This document shows positions 14,990 through 23,803 of a DNA stretch of 64,000 bases, piece after piece. The DNA is from an uncultured Eggerthellaceae bacterium (GTDB lineage: Bacteria; Actinomycetota; Coriobacteriia; Coriobacteriales; Eggerthellaceae). The translations under genes were made by a program, and so were the position numbers. Within the stretch, counting starts at the first letter, position 1; every line of letters begins with the position of its first letter. The notes under the pieces are model-generated. The model worked only from the letters and a program-made list of their open reading frames with translations, was not told the DNA's origin and searched no databases. The stretch spans positions 120,630 to 184,629 of the forward strand of contig CANOIM010000005.1 of assembly GCA_947566075.1 (NCBI GenBank), written 5' to 3'.

Positions 14990-16555
14990 CTATAACGCCG
15001 CTACGATGGCATCAACGGAAGCCTTCGCATCCCCTAACAGCATGTCTGTGTTGTCATTGAAGAACAGCGGGTTCTGCACGCCCGCATACCCGGCGTTGCC
15101 CATACCGCGCTTGAACACGATGACCTTCCCTGCCTCCCAGACATGCATGACCGGCATGCCTGCGATGGGCGAATCCGGTTCCGTTTCCGCAGCGGGGTTC
15201 ACCGTGTCATTGGCACCTATGACCAGCACCACATCCACGTCTCCGAAGTCATCATTCACCTCATCCATCTCATAGACGTTGTCATAGGGCACCTTAGCCT
15301 CGGCCAACAGCACGTTCATGTGGCCCGGCATGCGCCCTGCCACCGGATGCACCGCGAAGACCACATCCGTGCCCGCCTCCTGCAAGCGCCGGGTGAGGTC
15401 AGCCACGGGGAACTGGGCCTGAGCCACCGCCATGCCGTAGCCAGGGGCGATGACCACCTTCTTGGCATCTTTCAGCAGAGCAGCCACTTCCTCGGCCGTG
15501 GCTTCGGTGTAGGCACCGTAGTCCTTCTCCTCTGCGCTAGCGGCAGGGGTTGCCCCTTCGCCACCGAACCCACCTAGGATGACGGAAATGAACGAGCGGT
15601 TCATGCCCTGGCACATGATGTAGGACAGGTATGCGCCCGAGGAACCCACCAAGGCACCGGTGATGATGAGCAGGTCATTGCCGAGGGTGAACCCGGCCAT
15701 GGCAGCCGCCCAGCCGGAATAGGAGTTCAGCATTGACACCACTACGGGCATATCGCCGCCGCCGATGGCCAATACCAAGTGCGCCCCCAGCACGAGCGAG
15801 ACCACCGTAAGGATGATGAGCGGCACGAGACCCGCTTCCAACCCGCGCGTGTTGATGAGCCAGACGATGAGCCCGAGGGATACCACGATCATGGCAGCGT
15901 TGATGGCGTTGCGCCCCGGCAACGTCAGCGGCTTGCCGGATATCTTGGCCGACAGCTTCAGATAGGCCACCACCGAACCAGTGAGCGTGACCGCGCCAAT
16001 GAAGATGGCCAGCCCCACCTCTCCCAGATGCCAGGCGTTCTCAACTCCTTCGGCACCCGGATCAGTGATGAACGAGCAGAAGCCCACGAGCACCGCCGCT
16101 GCCCCCACGAAGGAATGGAGCATGGCCACCAGTTCGGGCATCTCCGTCATCTTAACGTGCTTGGCCTTGAGGATGCCGATAGCACCACCGATGGCCAGGG
16201 CCACCACGATCAGCAGGAACGTGACCCAAACATCAGGAGCTGCCACCCCGAATGCTGCGCCCGCAGGATCATTGACCAGGGCGAATGAGCCATCAGAGGT
16301 GGCGACCAAGGGCCCTGGGAACACCGTGGTGACCACCGTGATGGCCACGGTGGCAATGAGCGCGATGACCATGCCAGCTATGCCTGCGAAATTGCCGTTG
16401 CGAGCGCTCTTCTGCTTGGAAAGCCCCGCCAGGGCCAAGATGAACAGCAGAGCGGCGGCGATGTAAGCCAAGGATTGGAAGCGCTGCGCCCCCGTGAGCA
16501 CTGCAAGATATTCGCCCATCTGAGCAAGCGCAGGATTGTAAGTAACGGTTTCCAT
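14990..16555 (-). CDS. pntB: Proton-translocating NAD(P) transhydrogenase, beta subunit
   Basis: A 521-residue protein. Residues ~1-320 hold about nine membrane helices, followed by a C-terminal NADP(H)-binding domain III from about residue 345. Diagnostic blocks include [37 protein letters not shown] and [14 protein letters not shown]. With PntA it transfers hydride between NADH and NADP+ using the proton gradient, supplying NADPH for biosynthesis. The ATG (16553-16555) overlaps the last base of the pntA stop in a TAATG arrangement, ensuring coupled translation. Length and motifs match a complete subunit. Confidence 0.97.
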   Translation of the reverse strand: METVTYNPALAQMGEYLAVLTGAQRFQSLAYIAAALLFILALAGLSKQKSARNGNFAGIAGMVIALIATVAITVVTTVFPGPLVATSDGSFALVNDPAGAAFGVAAPDVWVTFLLIVVALAIGGAIGILKAKHVKMTEMPELVAMLHSFVGAAAVLVGFCSFITDPGAEGVENAWHLGEVGLAIFIGAVTLTGSVVAYLKLSAKISGKPLTLPGRNAINAAMIVVSLGLIVWLINTRGLEAGLVPLIILTVVSLVLGAHLVLAIGGGDMPVVVSMLNSYSGWAAAMAGFTLGNDLLIITGALVGSSGAYLSYIMCQGMNRSFISVILGGFGGEGATPAASAEEKDYGAYTEATAEEVAALLKDAKKVVIAPGYGMAVAQAQFPVADLTRRLQEAGTDVVFAVHPVAGRMPGHMNVLLAEAKVPYDNVYEMDEVNDDFGDVDVVLVIGANDTVNPAAETEPDSPIAGMPVMHVWEAGKVIVFKRGMGNAGYAGVQNPLFFNDNTDMLLGDAKASVDAIVAAL

Positions 16556-18111
16556 TAGTCCTCAGAGCTCCTCTGGAACATGCTGAGCATCCGGTGAGTC
16601 ACCAGGAAGCCACCGAAGATGTTGATGGACGCGATGACCATAGCGATGAACGACAGCACCACGACCACGGGATTGCCAGAACCAACCAAGAGCATGGCCC
16701 CCACGATGATGATGCCGGATATGGCGTTGGTCACCGACATGAGCGGCGTGTGCAGCGAATGGGACACGCCCGTGATGACATAGAATCCCACCACTACCGC
16801 CAGGGCGAACACGATGAAGTGGGCTTGCATGCTAGCCGGAGCGAACAGCACCAGCACCGCAGCCAAGATCACCGCGGCCACCTTCCACCACCACTTCCGC
16901 CAACCGGGCATCTCATCGGCAGCGATATCCTGAGCAGTGGTGGCATCAGCCGGGACTGCCTTGGGATTGGCGGGAACCTGTTGGGCCGACACCTTCACCG
17001 GAGGCGGGGGCCACAGGATATGGCCGTCAAGGGTGACGGTCATGCCCCGGATGATCTCATCTTCCTCATCCAACACCAGCTGACCGTCTTTGCCCGGCGT
17101 GGCCAACTTGAAGAAGTTCACGATGTTCTGACCGTAGAGCTGGCTTGCCTGCCCGGCTAGGCGGGAGGGAAGGTTGGTATAGCCGATGATGGTGACACCG
17201 TTGGCCGTGGTGTACACGTTGTTGTATTCCGTGAGCGACGTGTTGCCGCCTTCAGGAGATGCGCCCAAGTCAACGATGACCGAACCCGGCTTCATGTGAG
17301 CGATGGCATTCTCATCCAAGAGCAGCGGGGGCGTGCGCCCGGCCACCATGGCCGTGGTGATGACCACGTCAGCCTTGGCCGCCTCTTCGGCATATACCGC
17401 GTTGGCCAGCTTGGCTTCCTCTTCCGTCATGGCCCGGGCGTAGCCGTCTTCGGACTGCTGCTTCACAGGGATCTCAACGAAGGTGCCCCCCAGCGATTCC
17501 ACCTGATCGTACACTTCGGGGCGCACATCCGTGGCGTAGACATCAGCCCCCATGGAGCTGGCCGTGCCTATGGCGGAAAGCCCTGCCACCCCCACGCCGA
17601 TGACGTAGACCCGCGAAGGCGGGATCTTGCCCGCGGCAGTCATCTGGCCGCCGAAGGAGCGGCCCAGGGCCTCAGCAGCTTCTATGACGGCGCGGTAGCC
17701 CGAGAGGTTCGTCATGGAGGAGCGGGCATCGATGGACTGAGCCCGCGAGATGCGCGGCACCGCGTCCATGGAAATGGCCGTGAGACCGCGATCGGATAGG
17801 TCTTGGATGAGCTCAGGGTGGATGCCCGGGTTGAGGCGCGACACCAGCACGGCGTCTTCGTGCATGAGGTCTAGCTGCCAGCTTTCGGGCGGATCGAGGG
17901 CTATGACGATATCAGAGCCCCAGGCCTCTTCGGCATCAACGATGGCAACCCCCGCTTCGGCGTATTGATCATCGAAGTAGGTGGCCCGTTCCCCCGCGCC
18001 TGCTTGGATGCATACCTCATAGCCCAGCTTCATCAGCTTCTTGGCGGTATCAGGGGTAGCCGCAACACGGGTCTGATCAGGGGCCGCCTCCTTCGGAATG
18101 CCTATGCGCAT
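16555..18111 (-). CDS. pntA: Proton-translocating NAD(P) transhydrogenase, alpha subunit (undivided)
   Basis: A 518-residue protein starting [16 protein letters not shown], the typical PntA N-terminus. ATG 18111 is chosen because GAGAGGGGAG lies upstream; an earlier in-frame start would add unrelated residues. The NAD(H)-binding domain I carries the Rossmann motif [19 protein letters not shown] proline-rich linker near residues 380-400 leads to a C-terminal membrane part of about four helices ([18 protein letters not shown] onward). It is the undivided alpha subunit, not the split PntAA/PntAB form. The gene heads a two-gene operon with pntB and diverges from a thioesterase gene across a palindrome-bearing promoter region. 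Confidence 0.97.
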   Translation of the reverse strand: MRIGIPKEAAPDQTRVAATPDTAKKLMKLGYEVCIQAGAGERATYFDDQYAEAGVAIVDAEEAWGSDIVIALDPPESWQLDLMHEDAVLVSRLNPGIHPELIQDLSDRGLTAISMDAVPRISRAQSIDARSSMTNLSGYRAVIEAAEALGRSFGGQMTAAGKIPPSRVYVIGVGVAGLSAIGTASSMGADVYATDVRPEVYDQVESLGGTFVEIPVKQQSEDGYARAMTEEEAKLANAVYAEEAAKADVVITTAMVAGRTPPLLLDENAIAHMKPGSVIVDLGASPEGGNTSLTEYNNVYTTANGVTIIGYTNLPSRLAGQASQLYGQNIVNFFKLATPGKDGQLVLDEEDEIIRGMTVTLDGHILWPPPPVKVSAQQVPANPKAVPADATTAQDIAADEMPGWRKWWWKVAAVILAAVLVLFAPASMQAHFIVFALAVVVGFYVITGVSHSLHTPLMSVTNAISGIIIVGAMLLVGSGNPVVVVLSFIAMVIASINIFGGFLVTHRMLSMFQRSSED

Positions 18112-18226
18112 CTTTTGCACTCCCCTCTCATGAATGGATATGAGCCCGCAAGCCCCAGAGCCTGCGTGAAGCATCATCAAAGGCCCGATTCTTGCACATC
18201 AGCCAGCCTACACCAAGGGCCGCGGC

Positions 18227-18257
18227 CATATCGATAGCGATATGTAAGCTTTATAAT
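18227..18257. promoter_or_regulatory. Palindromic operator candidate and TATAAT box between pntA and the thioesterase gene
   Basis: The perfect inverted repeat CATATCG (18227-18233), spacer ATAG, CGATATG (18238-18244) lies eight bases upstream of a perfect TATAAT (18252-18257) reading towards the thioesterase. The dyad covers the expected -35 position, as repressor sites often do. No good -35 box was found for either strand. Confidence 0.5.
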
Positions 18258-18340
18258 CACGAAATAGGAACACTCGGGGCCTACGCCCCTGGCTCAGAAC
18301 GAGAAACGTCAAGATTCCCTTGGAAGAGCAAGGAGGAACC

Positions 18341-18763
18341 ATGTTGCCTGATCATCCCACCATGGAACAGATGGAAGAATTCTTCAGCCAAGACCGCTTC
18401 GCCACAGAACAGACGAAGTGCAAGATCGTCGAAGGCTGGAAGGGCCACGGCGTGGCTGAGATGCAGATCGAGGACATCCATAGCAATGCCCTGGGCAAGG
18501 TCATGGGAGGCGCCATCTTCACGCTGGCAGACTTCGCCCTGGCCATTGCCTGCAGCATCGGCCAAGACCCTACGGTCAACCTGACTTCCTCTATCGAATA
18601 CATGACCGCCACCAAGGGCAGCAAGCTCATTGCCACGGCAGATTGTACGAAAGAGGGGCGCCGCATCGCCTTCTACGACGTGGTGGTCACCGATGATCTG
18701 GACGCCCTGGTGGCGAAGGTATCCATCGTTGCCTATCGCCACGTACAACAGAAGCGGTCCTAG
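18341..18763 (+). CDS. PaaI-type hotdog-fold thioesterase
   Basis: A 140-residue hotdog-fold protein of the PaaI/YdiI-like acyl-CoA thioesterase group. The pattern NALGKVMGGAIFTLADFALAI near residues 47-67 covers the central helix; the Asp in LADFA is the usual catalytic acid. The second half (SSIEYMTATKGSKLIATADC) is the matching beta-sheet. It should hydrolyse a CoA thioester in the cytoplasm, often an aromatic or dead-end acyl-CoA, but the substrate is unknown. ATG 18341 has a strong AAGGAGG site. A TTG seven codons earlier overlaps that site and is unlikely. It starts a run of plus-strand genes to 21520. Confidence 0.92.
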   Translation: MLPDHPTMEQMEEFFSQDRFATEQTKCKIVEGWKGHGVAEMQIEDIHSNALGKVMGGAIFTLADFALAIACSIGQDPTVNLTSSIEYMTATKGSKLIATADCTKEGRRIAFYDVVVTDDLDALVAKVSIVAYRHVQQKRS

Positions 18764-18793
18764 GCCGAACGCTCAGCGCTCAGAGGGCACCCC

Positions 18794-19807
18794 ATGAAAG
18801 GCAATGTTCGCAAGATACTGATCGGCGTGGTCATCATCATCGTGCTGGCCGTCATCTTCATGCGCGGTGACCAGCTGAAAGACCTTGCGAAGGCGATCCA
18901 AGAGGGTTCTCCCCTCTTCTTGGCCTTGGCGGTGCTCTGCCAGTTCGGCAAGTATTTCGCCCAAGGGGGCGAATTCGTCTGGTGCTTCAAGGCCGTACAA
19001 GCCACCCTCAAGTACACAGACGGCTTGAAGCTGGTCTTCGGAACCTTCTTCGTGAATACCATAGCCCCCAGCCTGAACCTAGCGGGCACCTCGTTGGTGG
19101 TGGATGACTCAGCCAAGCGCGGCGTCCCTGCAGGCAAAGCCACCGGCGCAGCGCTCTTGATGCAGCTTTCCATTGACACGGGCTTCGTCATCATCATGCT
19201 GATCGCCTTCGGCATCCTCACGTTCACCGTAGGGCTGCAACCAGGGTGGCTGCTCTTGGGGCTCATCGCCATCGCCCTGGTGGGGGGCCTGGTCACCGTC
19301 ATGACCTTGGGTGGCACCAAGCCCCAATTGGTGCTCAAGGTTCTGGCTCCCATAGAGAAGCTCATTGACAAGATCGCCCGCAAGTTCAAGAAGGGCCCCA
19401 TTGACCCGTGGGCCGAAAAGACAGTGGAATCCTTCTCCCAGGCAGCTGGGCTCATGGTCAAGCACCCCTCGGTCACGGCGCGCACGTTCCTGTTCGCCAT
19501 CCTAGCTTCCACCTGTGAGCTGGCCTGCTTCTCTATGGTGGGGCTCTCCTTCGGCGTCCATGACATCCAGGCGCTCTTCTGCGGTTACGTGGTAGCAACC
19601 CTATTCGCCATGGTGTCGTTCACGCCCCAAGGTGTGGGCGTGGTGGAAGCTGCCGTGCTGGTGGCGTTCACGCTGTTCGGCATCAATCAGGCCACCGGCA
19701 TGGCTGTGGTGATGGTCTACCGCGGCATCGTGTTCTGGCTGCCGTTCCTGATAGGCGCTGTCATGATCCAGCGCACCGGAGCCTTCAAGAAAGGGAAAGA
19801 CGCATGA
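18794..19807 (+). CDS. YbhN/UPF0104-like membrane protein (lysylphosphatidylglycerol synthetase TM family)
   Basis: A 337-residue protein with about eight membrane helices and the motifs of the LPG synthetase transmembrane (flippase-like) family. These include FFVNTIAPSLNLAGTSLVVD near residues 80-100 and FTPQGVGVVEAAVL near 275. The family includes MprF flippase domains and stand-alone proteins thought to move lipids or lipid-linked sugars across the membrane. The soluble aminoacyl-transferase domain of MprF is absent, so this is the stand-alone form. Its last bases overlap the next gene by four (ATGA), suggesting cotranslation with a lipoprotein. The substrate is unknown. Confidence 0.88.
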   Translation: MKGNVRKILIGVVIIIVLAVIFMRGDQLKDLAKAIQEGSPLFLALAVLCQFGKYFAQGGEFVWCFKAVQATLKYTDGLKLVFGTFFVNTIAPSLNLAGTSLVVDDSAKRGVPAGKATGAALLMQLSIDTGFVIIMLIAFGILTFTVGLQPGWLLLGLIAIALVGGLVTVMTLGGTKPQLVLKVLAPIEKLIDKIARKFKKGPIDPWAEKTVESFSQAAGLMVKHPSVTARTFLFAILASTCELACFSMVGLSFGVHDIQALFCGYVVATLFAMVSFTPQGVGVVEAAVLVAFTLFGINQATGMAVVMVYRGIVFWLPFLIGAVMIQRTGAFKKGKDA

Positions 19808-20640
19808 GCCATCCCAGACCTTCCTTCTCTGACCGTTCCCTACCCAAGCTTCTCGCTGCAACGCTCTTAGCCGGAACCCTTGCGTTCGCGGTAGGCTGCG
19901 CAGGAAGCGGCAACACCGAAGAGAACGCGTTGCCGGATGCGAACATCAACGGCGGGGCTGAGCGCTCCTATACGGATGAGGAGCTGGCGAACCATGACGG
20001 CAGCGGCTACTTCCCCACCTCCTTCACCTTTGAGGAGTTGTTGGAGGAATATGAGGTCTCTCCCGGCGTACCAGGAGAAGAGGGCTTCGGTGCGGGTGGA
20101 TACCTGGTGCAGGACGGCACCGAGGATGGCCTTGCGCCGGGCCTTTACTACCTGAGCGGATCCCAAGAAGCCATGAGCACCTTCTTGGTGTATCAACCGG
20201 CTGCTGAGGAAGAGGGCAAGTACGGCTTGAAGTACCCCATCGGGTACTTCGGGTTCTCGGTAGCCCAGTTCGAAGCGGGAGATGTGGTGATCTACAAGCC
20301 TGCCTCTGAAGACCTCCTCATGACGCCCCTTTCAGATCCGGCAAGCCTCGGCCCCTTCACGGCCCCGTACCTGTCAGGCATCTACCAGGTGGGAACAGAT
20401 ATCCCCGCCGGAACCTATGCCATCACCCAAGAGGATCAGAGCACGGAGGGGCTCATCGAAGCTCACGGTTCCCTTCCCGGTGCTTACGTTTGGGCTGACC
20501 TTGCCTACAACTCTGCTTCAAAGCTCAGCTCCACAGAGCTGCCACCTCTGGCCGAGGGAAGCGTCACCGAAGAGGTCACTGTAGAAGAGGGGCAGTACCT
20601 GGAGCTGTTCGGCTGCACAGCAACCCCGGTGGAGGTCTGA
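19804..20640 (+). CDS. Secreted lipoprotein, unknown function
   Basis: A 278-residue protein. The N-terminus has a basic stretch, a hydrophobic core (LLAATLLAGTLAFAV) and a lipobox ending at C32 (FAVGC), so the mature protein should be lipid-anchored outside the cell. The mature part is acidic, with two similar Gly/Tyr-rich blocks: GLAPGLYYLSGSQEAMSTFLV and GTDIPAGTYAITQEDQSTEG. These recall a repeated beta-rich domain (xG.Y...) seen in many actinobacterial lipoproteins of unknown role. The ATG overlaps the previous gene by four bases and the next gene starts one base after the stop. No enzymatic motif is seen. Confidence 0.82.
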   Translation: MSHPRPSFSDRSLPKLLAATLLAGTLAFAVGCAGSGNTEENALPDANINGGAERSYTDEELANHDGSGYFPTSFTFEELLEEYEVSPGVPGEEGFGAGGYLVQDGTEDGLAPGLYYLSGSQEAMSTFLVYQPAAEEEGKYGLKYPIGYFGFSVAQFEAGDVVIYKPASEDLLMTPLSDPASLGPFTAPYLSGIYQVGTDIPAGTYAITQEDQSTEGLIEAHGSLPGAYVWADLAYNSASKLSSTELPPLAEGSVTEEVTVEEGQYLELFGCTATPVEV

Positions 20641-20641
20641 G

Positions 20642-21520
20642 ATGAACGCGCCTGATGTGAGCGTCGTACCCCGAAGCGCGGCAGACTGGAACCAGCTCTG
20701 GCAAGCGAAGCAGCAGCTTCGTTCTATGAACCATGATGCCCAGTATTGGAATGAGCGGGCGAAGACCTACACCAGCAAAGACAACCCTGATTCCTACACC
20801 CATCGGTTCTTGGAGCTGGCAGCCTTGGAACCGGATGACACGGTCTTCGATATGGGCTGCGGTACCGGGAACCTCACCATTCCTCTGGCTGAGGCAGGCC
20901 ATCAGGTGTGCGCGGCTGATTTCTCTTCTGGCATGCTGGATAAGCTGCGGGATGCCGTTCGCGAACGAGGGCTTGAAAGCCGCGTCACCATCAAAGAGCT
21001 TTCCTGGGATGATGATTGGGAGGCAGCAGGCCTTCACGAAGGCCAGTTCGATGCCTGCTTGGCCTCCCGTTCCATCGCCACTGATGATCTGCTGGGGGCT
21101 TTGACCAAGCTGAACCGCATTTGCAAACGGCGCGGCTGCCTGACGCTGCCCTGTGGGCCCTCTCCCCGCACGGATGACCGCATGCTCAAGGCCATCGGGT
21201 TGCCCGTGCACCCCAGCTTCGATGATTGCTATGCCATCGCCCTGCTGTCAGACCTAGGGCAGCTGCCCACACTGAACTACATCCCTACCCGGCGCAATGA
21301 TTCCTTCTCCAACCAAGAAGCAGCCTATGAGCATTGCTTGCATATGGCGGAGGGGTTCGCGAAGGATAATGGGATACCTTGGAACGAACAAGAGCTCAGC
21401 CAACGAATCCACGCTTGGCTGAGCTCTTCATTGGTCCCTGATGCCCAGGAGCCGAGCCGCGTGACCTACGCCACCCCGCGCCTGAGCCACTGGGCTTTCG
21501 TGTCTTGGGATAAGCGCTAG
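20642..21520 (+). CDS. Class I SAM-dependent methyltransferase
   Basis: A 292-residue protein with the Rossmann-type SAM-binding motif VFDMGCGTGNLTIPLAEAGH near residues 72-91 and a downstream acidic position in CAADFSSGML. The region from residue ~150 (NRICKRRGCLTLPCGPSP) matches no small-molecule methyltransferase I can name. The first ~35 residues resemble the N-terminus of methyltransferases in anaerobe gene clusters with metal or cofactor transporters, but the substrate is not known. It begins one base after the lipoprotein stop. Its stop (21518-21520) overlaps the stop of the radical SAM gene on the other strand in the palindrome CTAG, so the two genes converge with no space between them. 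Confidence 0.88.
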   Translation: MNAPDVSVVPRSAADWNQLWQAKQQLRSMNHDAQYWNERAKTYTSKDNPDSYTHRFLELAALEPDDTVFDMGCGTGNLTIPLAEAGHQVCAADFSSGMLDKLRDAVRERGLESRVTIKELSWDDDWEAAGLHEGQFDACLASRSIATDDLLGALTKLNRICKRRGCLTLPCGPSPRTDDRMLKAIGLPVHPSFDDCYAIALLSDLGQLPTLNYIPTRRNDSFSNQEAAYEHCLHMAEGFAKDNGIPWNEQELSQRIHAWLSSSLVPDAQEPSRVTYATPRLSHWAFVSWDKR

Positions 21521-22527
21521 AGCATCCATCCCTGGGAGGGGCCGTCCAGCACTTCCCAGCCAGCAGCCTTGAACATCTTGTACTGCTGAGCGAAGCTGGC
21601 ACCACGGCCACCATGTTCCGTGCGCTCTACCGCGTCCCGTGGGTTCGTACCCACTTCTGCCCAAGCTAGGTTCGCGCCTGAGGCAGCGGTCATGACGGTG
21701 TTGGCCGAGCAGTTCAAGCGCGGCTCTATGCCAGAAGCCAAGCGATAGACCGCCACATAATTCGCGTTCGCCACATCCGTATGCATGCCCAAGTCATAGA
21801 GCTCAGTGTTGGGCACGGGGATGCGCTTGCCGCAGCCCGCGGAAACGGGATGGGTGTCGATGCAGCGATAGGTGGCCTCTGTCAGCTCCTCGGGCGTATG
21901 CTCTGGGCCGATGGGCTCAACGCAGGTAGAAAGGCTCATGCCCGCCCGGGCCAGGTTCTCGAAAGTCTGCAAGCGCTCCTCTACGGGGATGCCCGTGTCA
22001 ACGCCCTCACGCATGCGCACCGCATGGTAGGCGCCATTGGCCCCCGCTGCCTTCAGGGCAACGCAATCCTCATAGGTCATGTCAGCGGTGTTCACCAGCA
22101 GTGGCATATCCTTGCCGATGACCTCGCGCACGCTTCCCACCATGTCCAACAGCTTCTCGAAGCTATAGCTGGCGGTGGTGAGCAGCAAGATCAGATTCGC
22201 CCCGTCTTCCATGTAGAGCTTCGCGTATTCCAACACATCTTCCTTGGGTAGTTCGAACTTGCCCTTGCGTGCGTTATTGGAAGCCGCGAAGGAGCAGAAC
22301 TTGCAGTTCTTGGGACAGATGGTGGAATTGAGGCCGATCTGAGCATGGACCTCCGCAATGCCATGGGCAGACTTCATGGACAGCTCTTGACCCGCCCAGC
22401 GCAGGTAAGCTGCCTCCTTGCTGGTCTCAGGAAGGGCGTAGAGCTTCAGCGTCTCTTCCGGCGTGAGCCCATTGCCTTCCAAACCCTTTTCGATGATGTC
22501 GTAGATCTCTTGGTCGAAAACCTGCAT
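21517..22527 (-). CDS. BioB-like radical SAM enzyme, substrate unknown
   Basis: A 336-residue radical SAM protein with the [4Fe-4S]/SAM motif C71-x3-C75-x2-C78 (CPKNCKFC) and biotin-synthase-like flanks (HAQIGLNSTI before, SFAASNNARKG after). The BATS-like C-terminal half contains SAGCGKRIPVPNTELYDLGM and YRLASGIEPRLNCSANT. True BioB uses a second iron-sulfur cluster held by conserved Cys residues and Arg; those are not clearly matched. The HydE/PylB/HmdB-like branch of BioB relatives is therefore possible. ATG 22527 has a GAGAGGAG site; an upstream in-frame start lacks one. It is divergent from the DUF4418-like gene and stop-to-stop with a methyltransferase, which hints at joint modification of one small molecule. 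Confidence 0.85.
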   Translation of the reverse strand: MQVFDQEIYDIIEKGLEGNGLTPEETLKLYALPETSKEAAYLRWAGQELSMKSAHGIAEVHAQIGLNSTICPKNCKFCSFAASNNARKGKFELPKEDVLEYAKLYMEDGANLILLLTTASYSFEKLLDMVGSVREVIGKDMPLLVNTADMTYEDCVALKAAGANGAYHAVRMREGVDTGIPVEERLQTFENLARAGMSLSTCVEPIGPEHTPEELTEATYRCIDTHPVSAGCGKRIPVPNTELYDLGMHTDVANANYVAVYRLASGIEPRLNCSANTVMTAASGANLAWAEVGTNPRDAVERTEHGGRGASFAQQYKMFKAAGWEVLDGPSQGWML

Positions 22528-22619
22528 CGACGCTCCTCTCAAGATGCTCCTCTTCAATGGGATGAAGTATATACTAGTAGTAGACACAATCACATATCAG
22601 ATAAGGTAAAGGGGTTCAT

Positions 22620-23060
22620 ATGAACGCGAAGCTGTGGAAGCCTATCTCTGCGGTGGTGCTCATCCTGATGGTGGGCATCTTCTGCGTCAGCACCTTCATC
22701 GGCGGATGCACCGGTCAGCTGGAATTGACATCCGGTGCCACCACATTCATGAAGTGCCACTGGACCATGATAGCGGTCAGCTTCACCGCCATCATCGGGT
22801 GCGCCAGCGCTCTATGCACGCTATTGGCGAAGGGAGTGGAAGCGCGACGCATGACAGCCGTGCTCACCGTGGTCACCTGCATCATCATGGCCACTCTCCA
22901 AACCGAAGTGGGCATCGGGTTGTGCGCCAAGGCAGATATGGCCTGCCATATGACCGCTCTGGTGAATTGGATCTTGATGGCTGCCGCCGTGGTCTTAGCG
23001 GTGCTTCAGATCATGAACGCTGACCCAGAGGCCAAAGCCAAACCCAAGATGCATCTCTAG
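22620..23060 (+). CDS. Small membrane protein, DUF4418-like
   Basis: A 146-residue protein with four hydrophobic segments (about residues 8-28, 48-70, 78-98 and 108-128). The motif FMKCHWTMIA near residues 41-50 and conserved Cys residues (GGCTGQ, GCASALC, GLCAKADMACHM) are what I recall for the DUF4418 family. No function is established for that family. The gene stands alone on the plus strand between a radical SAM gene and an FtsX-type ABC pair. ATG 22620 has an AAAGGGG site. The last base of its stop codon is the first base of a 41-bp perfect inverted repeat. A role in membrane handling of a metal- or thiol-containing compound is only a guess from the cysteines and neighbours. Confidence 0.72.
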   Translation: MNAKLWKPISAVVLILMVGIFCVSTFIGGCTGQLELTSGATTFMKCHWTMIAVSFTAIIGCASALCTLLAKGVEARRMTAVLTVVTCIIMATLQTEVGIGLCAKADMACHMTALVNWILMAAAVVLAVLQIMNADPEAKAKPKMHL

Positions 23061-23148
23061 GGGCAACGGGACAACGGGGACGTAGGCTAATGTCCCTGTT
23101 GCTAGGTAACAGGGACATTAGCCTACGTCCCCGTTGTCCCGTTGCCCC
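23060..23148. repeat. 41-bp perfect inverted repeat filling a convergent intergenic gap
   Basis: Arms at 23060-23100 and 23108-23148 are perfect reverse complements over 41 bases, with a 7-base loop (GCTAGGT). The arm begins GGGGCAACGGGACAACGGGG and continues through GACGTAGGCTAATGTCCCTG. It occupies the whole gap between the stop codons of the DUF4418-like gene (23060) and the ABC ATPase (23149). A degenerate one-sided copy lies at 51626-51646, so it is probably a dispersed palindromic element that also serves as a bidirectional terminator. Confidence 0.93.
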
Positions 23149-23802
23149 CTACCGGAACGTCTTGCCCTCAAGGTGCATGATGCGGTCTGCCCGGGCGGCA
23201 AGAGCATCATCGTGGGTGGCGAAGAGCAGGATGCCTCCTTCAGAGACGCGCTCGAAGAGCTTGTCTGCCACACTGGTGGCGCTCATCTCATCCAAGTCAT
23301 TCGTAGGTTCATCGGCGATGATCACCGGAGGGTCTAGCATGAGGGCCCGGGCCAGGGCCACACGGCGCTTCTGGCCGATGGAGAGCTGGAAGGGGTAGTG
23401 CTCCCTGCGGTCTTTCAGGCCAAGGTCCTCCAGCAGGCGGCTTGCCCGTTCGGTCATGTTGAAGGGAAGATCCTTCGCGAAGCGCGCCGGGGCTTCCACG
23501 TTCTCAAGAGCCCTGAGCGAACCCACTAGCTGAGTGTGCTGGAAGACGAACCCGAACACATCTCTGCGCAGGGCAGAGAGCTGATCATCATCCAGCTCAT
23601 CCGTGTCCTGGCCGTCCACGATGACCGTGCCCTCAGAGGATGAGAGCAGAAGCCCCAACATGGACAGGAGCGTGGACTTACCGGAACCGGAAGGGGACAC
23701 GAAGGCAATGGATTGACCAGAGCCCACCTCGAAGGAAGTGTGCTCCAGGATGACATTGCTGCCGTAGGTCTTGCCAAGGTCTTTGACTATGAGCTGTGTC
23801 AT
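23149..23802 (-). CDS. LolD/MacB-type ABC transporter ATP-binding protein
   Basis: A 217-residue ABC ATPase starting MTQLIVKDLGKTYG at ATG 23802; longer in-frame starts run into the permease gene. Walker A is SPSGSGKST (Pro where Gly is usual), the signature is LSIGQKRRVALARAL (Ile for the second Gly), and Walker B is VIIADEPTND. The Q-loop region (FVFQHTQLVGSLRALENV) is typical of the LolD/MacB/FtsE subgroup that works with FtsX-like permeases. Such transporters usually extract or export lipoproteins, peptides or small molecules and do not import. The upstream permease gene stops one base before this start, so the two form a translationally linked pair. Confidence 0.93.
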   Translation of the reverse strand: MTQLIVKDLGKTYGSNVILEHTSFEVGSGQSIAFVSPSGSGKSTLLSMLGLLLSSSEGTVIVDGQDTDELDDDQLSALRRDVFGFVFQHTQLVGSLRALENVEAPARFAKDLPFNMTERASRLLEDLGLKDRREHYPFQLSIGQKRRVALARALMLDPPVIIADEPTNDLDEMSATSVADKLFERVSEGGILLFATHDDALAARADRIMHLEGKTFR

Positions 23803-23803
23803 G

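Noticed and set aside
21517..22527. True biotin synthase (bioB)
   Set aside because: The radical SAM motif fits, but the second-cluster cysteines and other BioB residues are not clearly present, and no biotin pathway gene adjoins.
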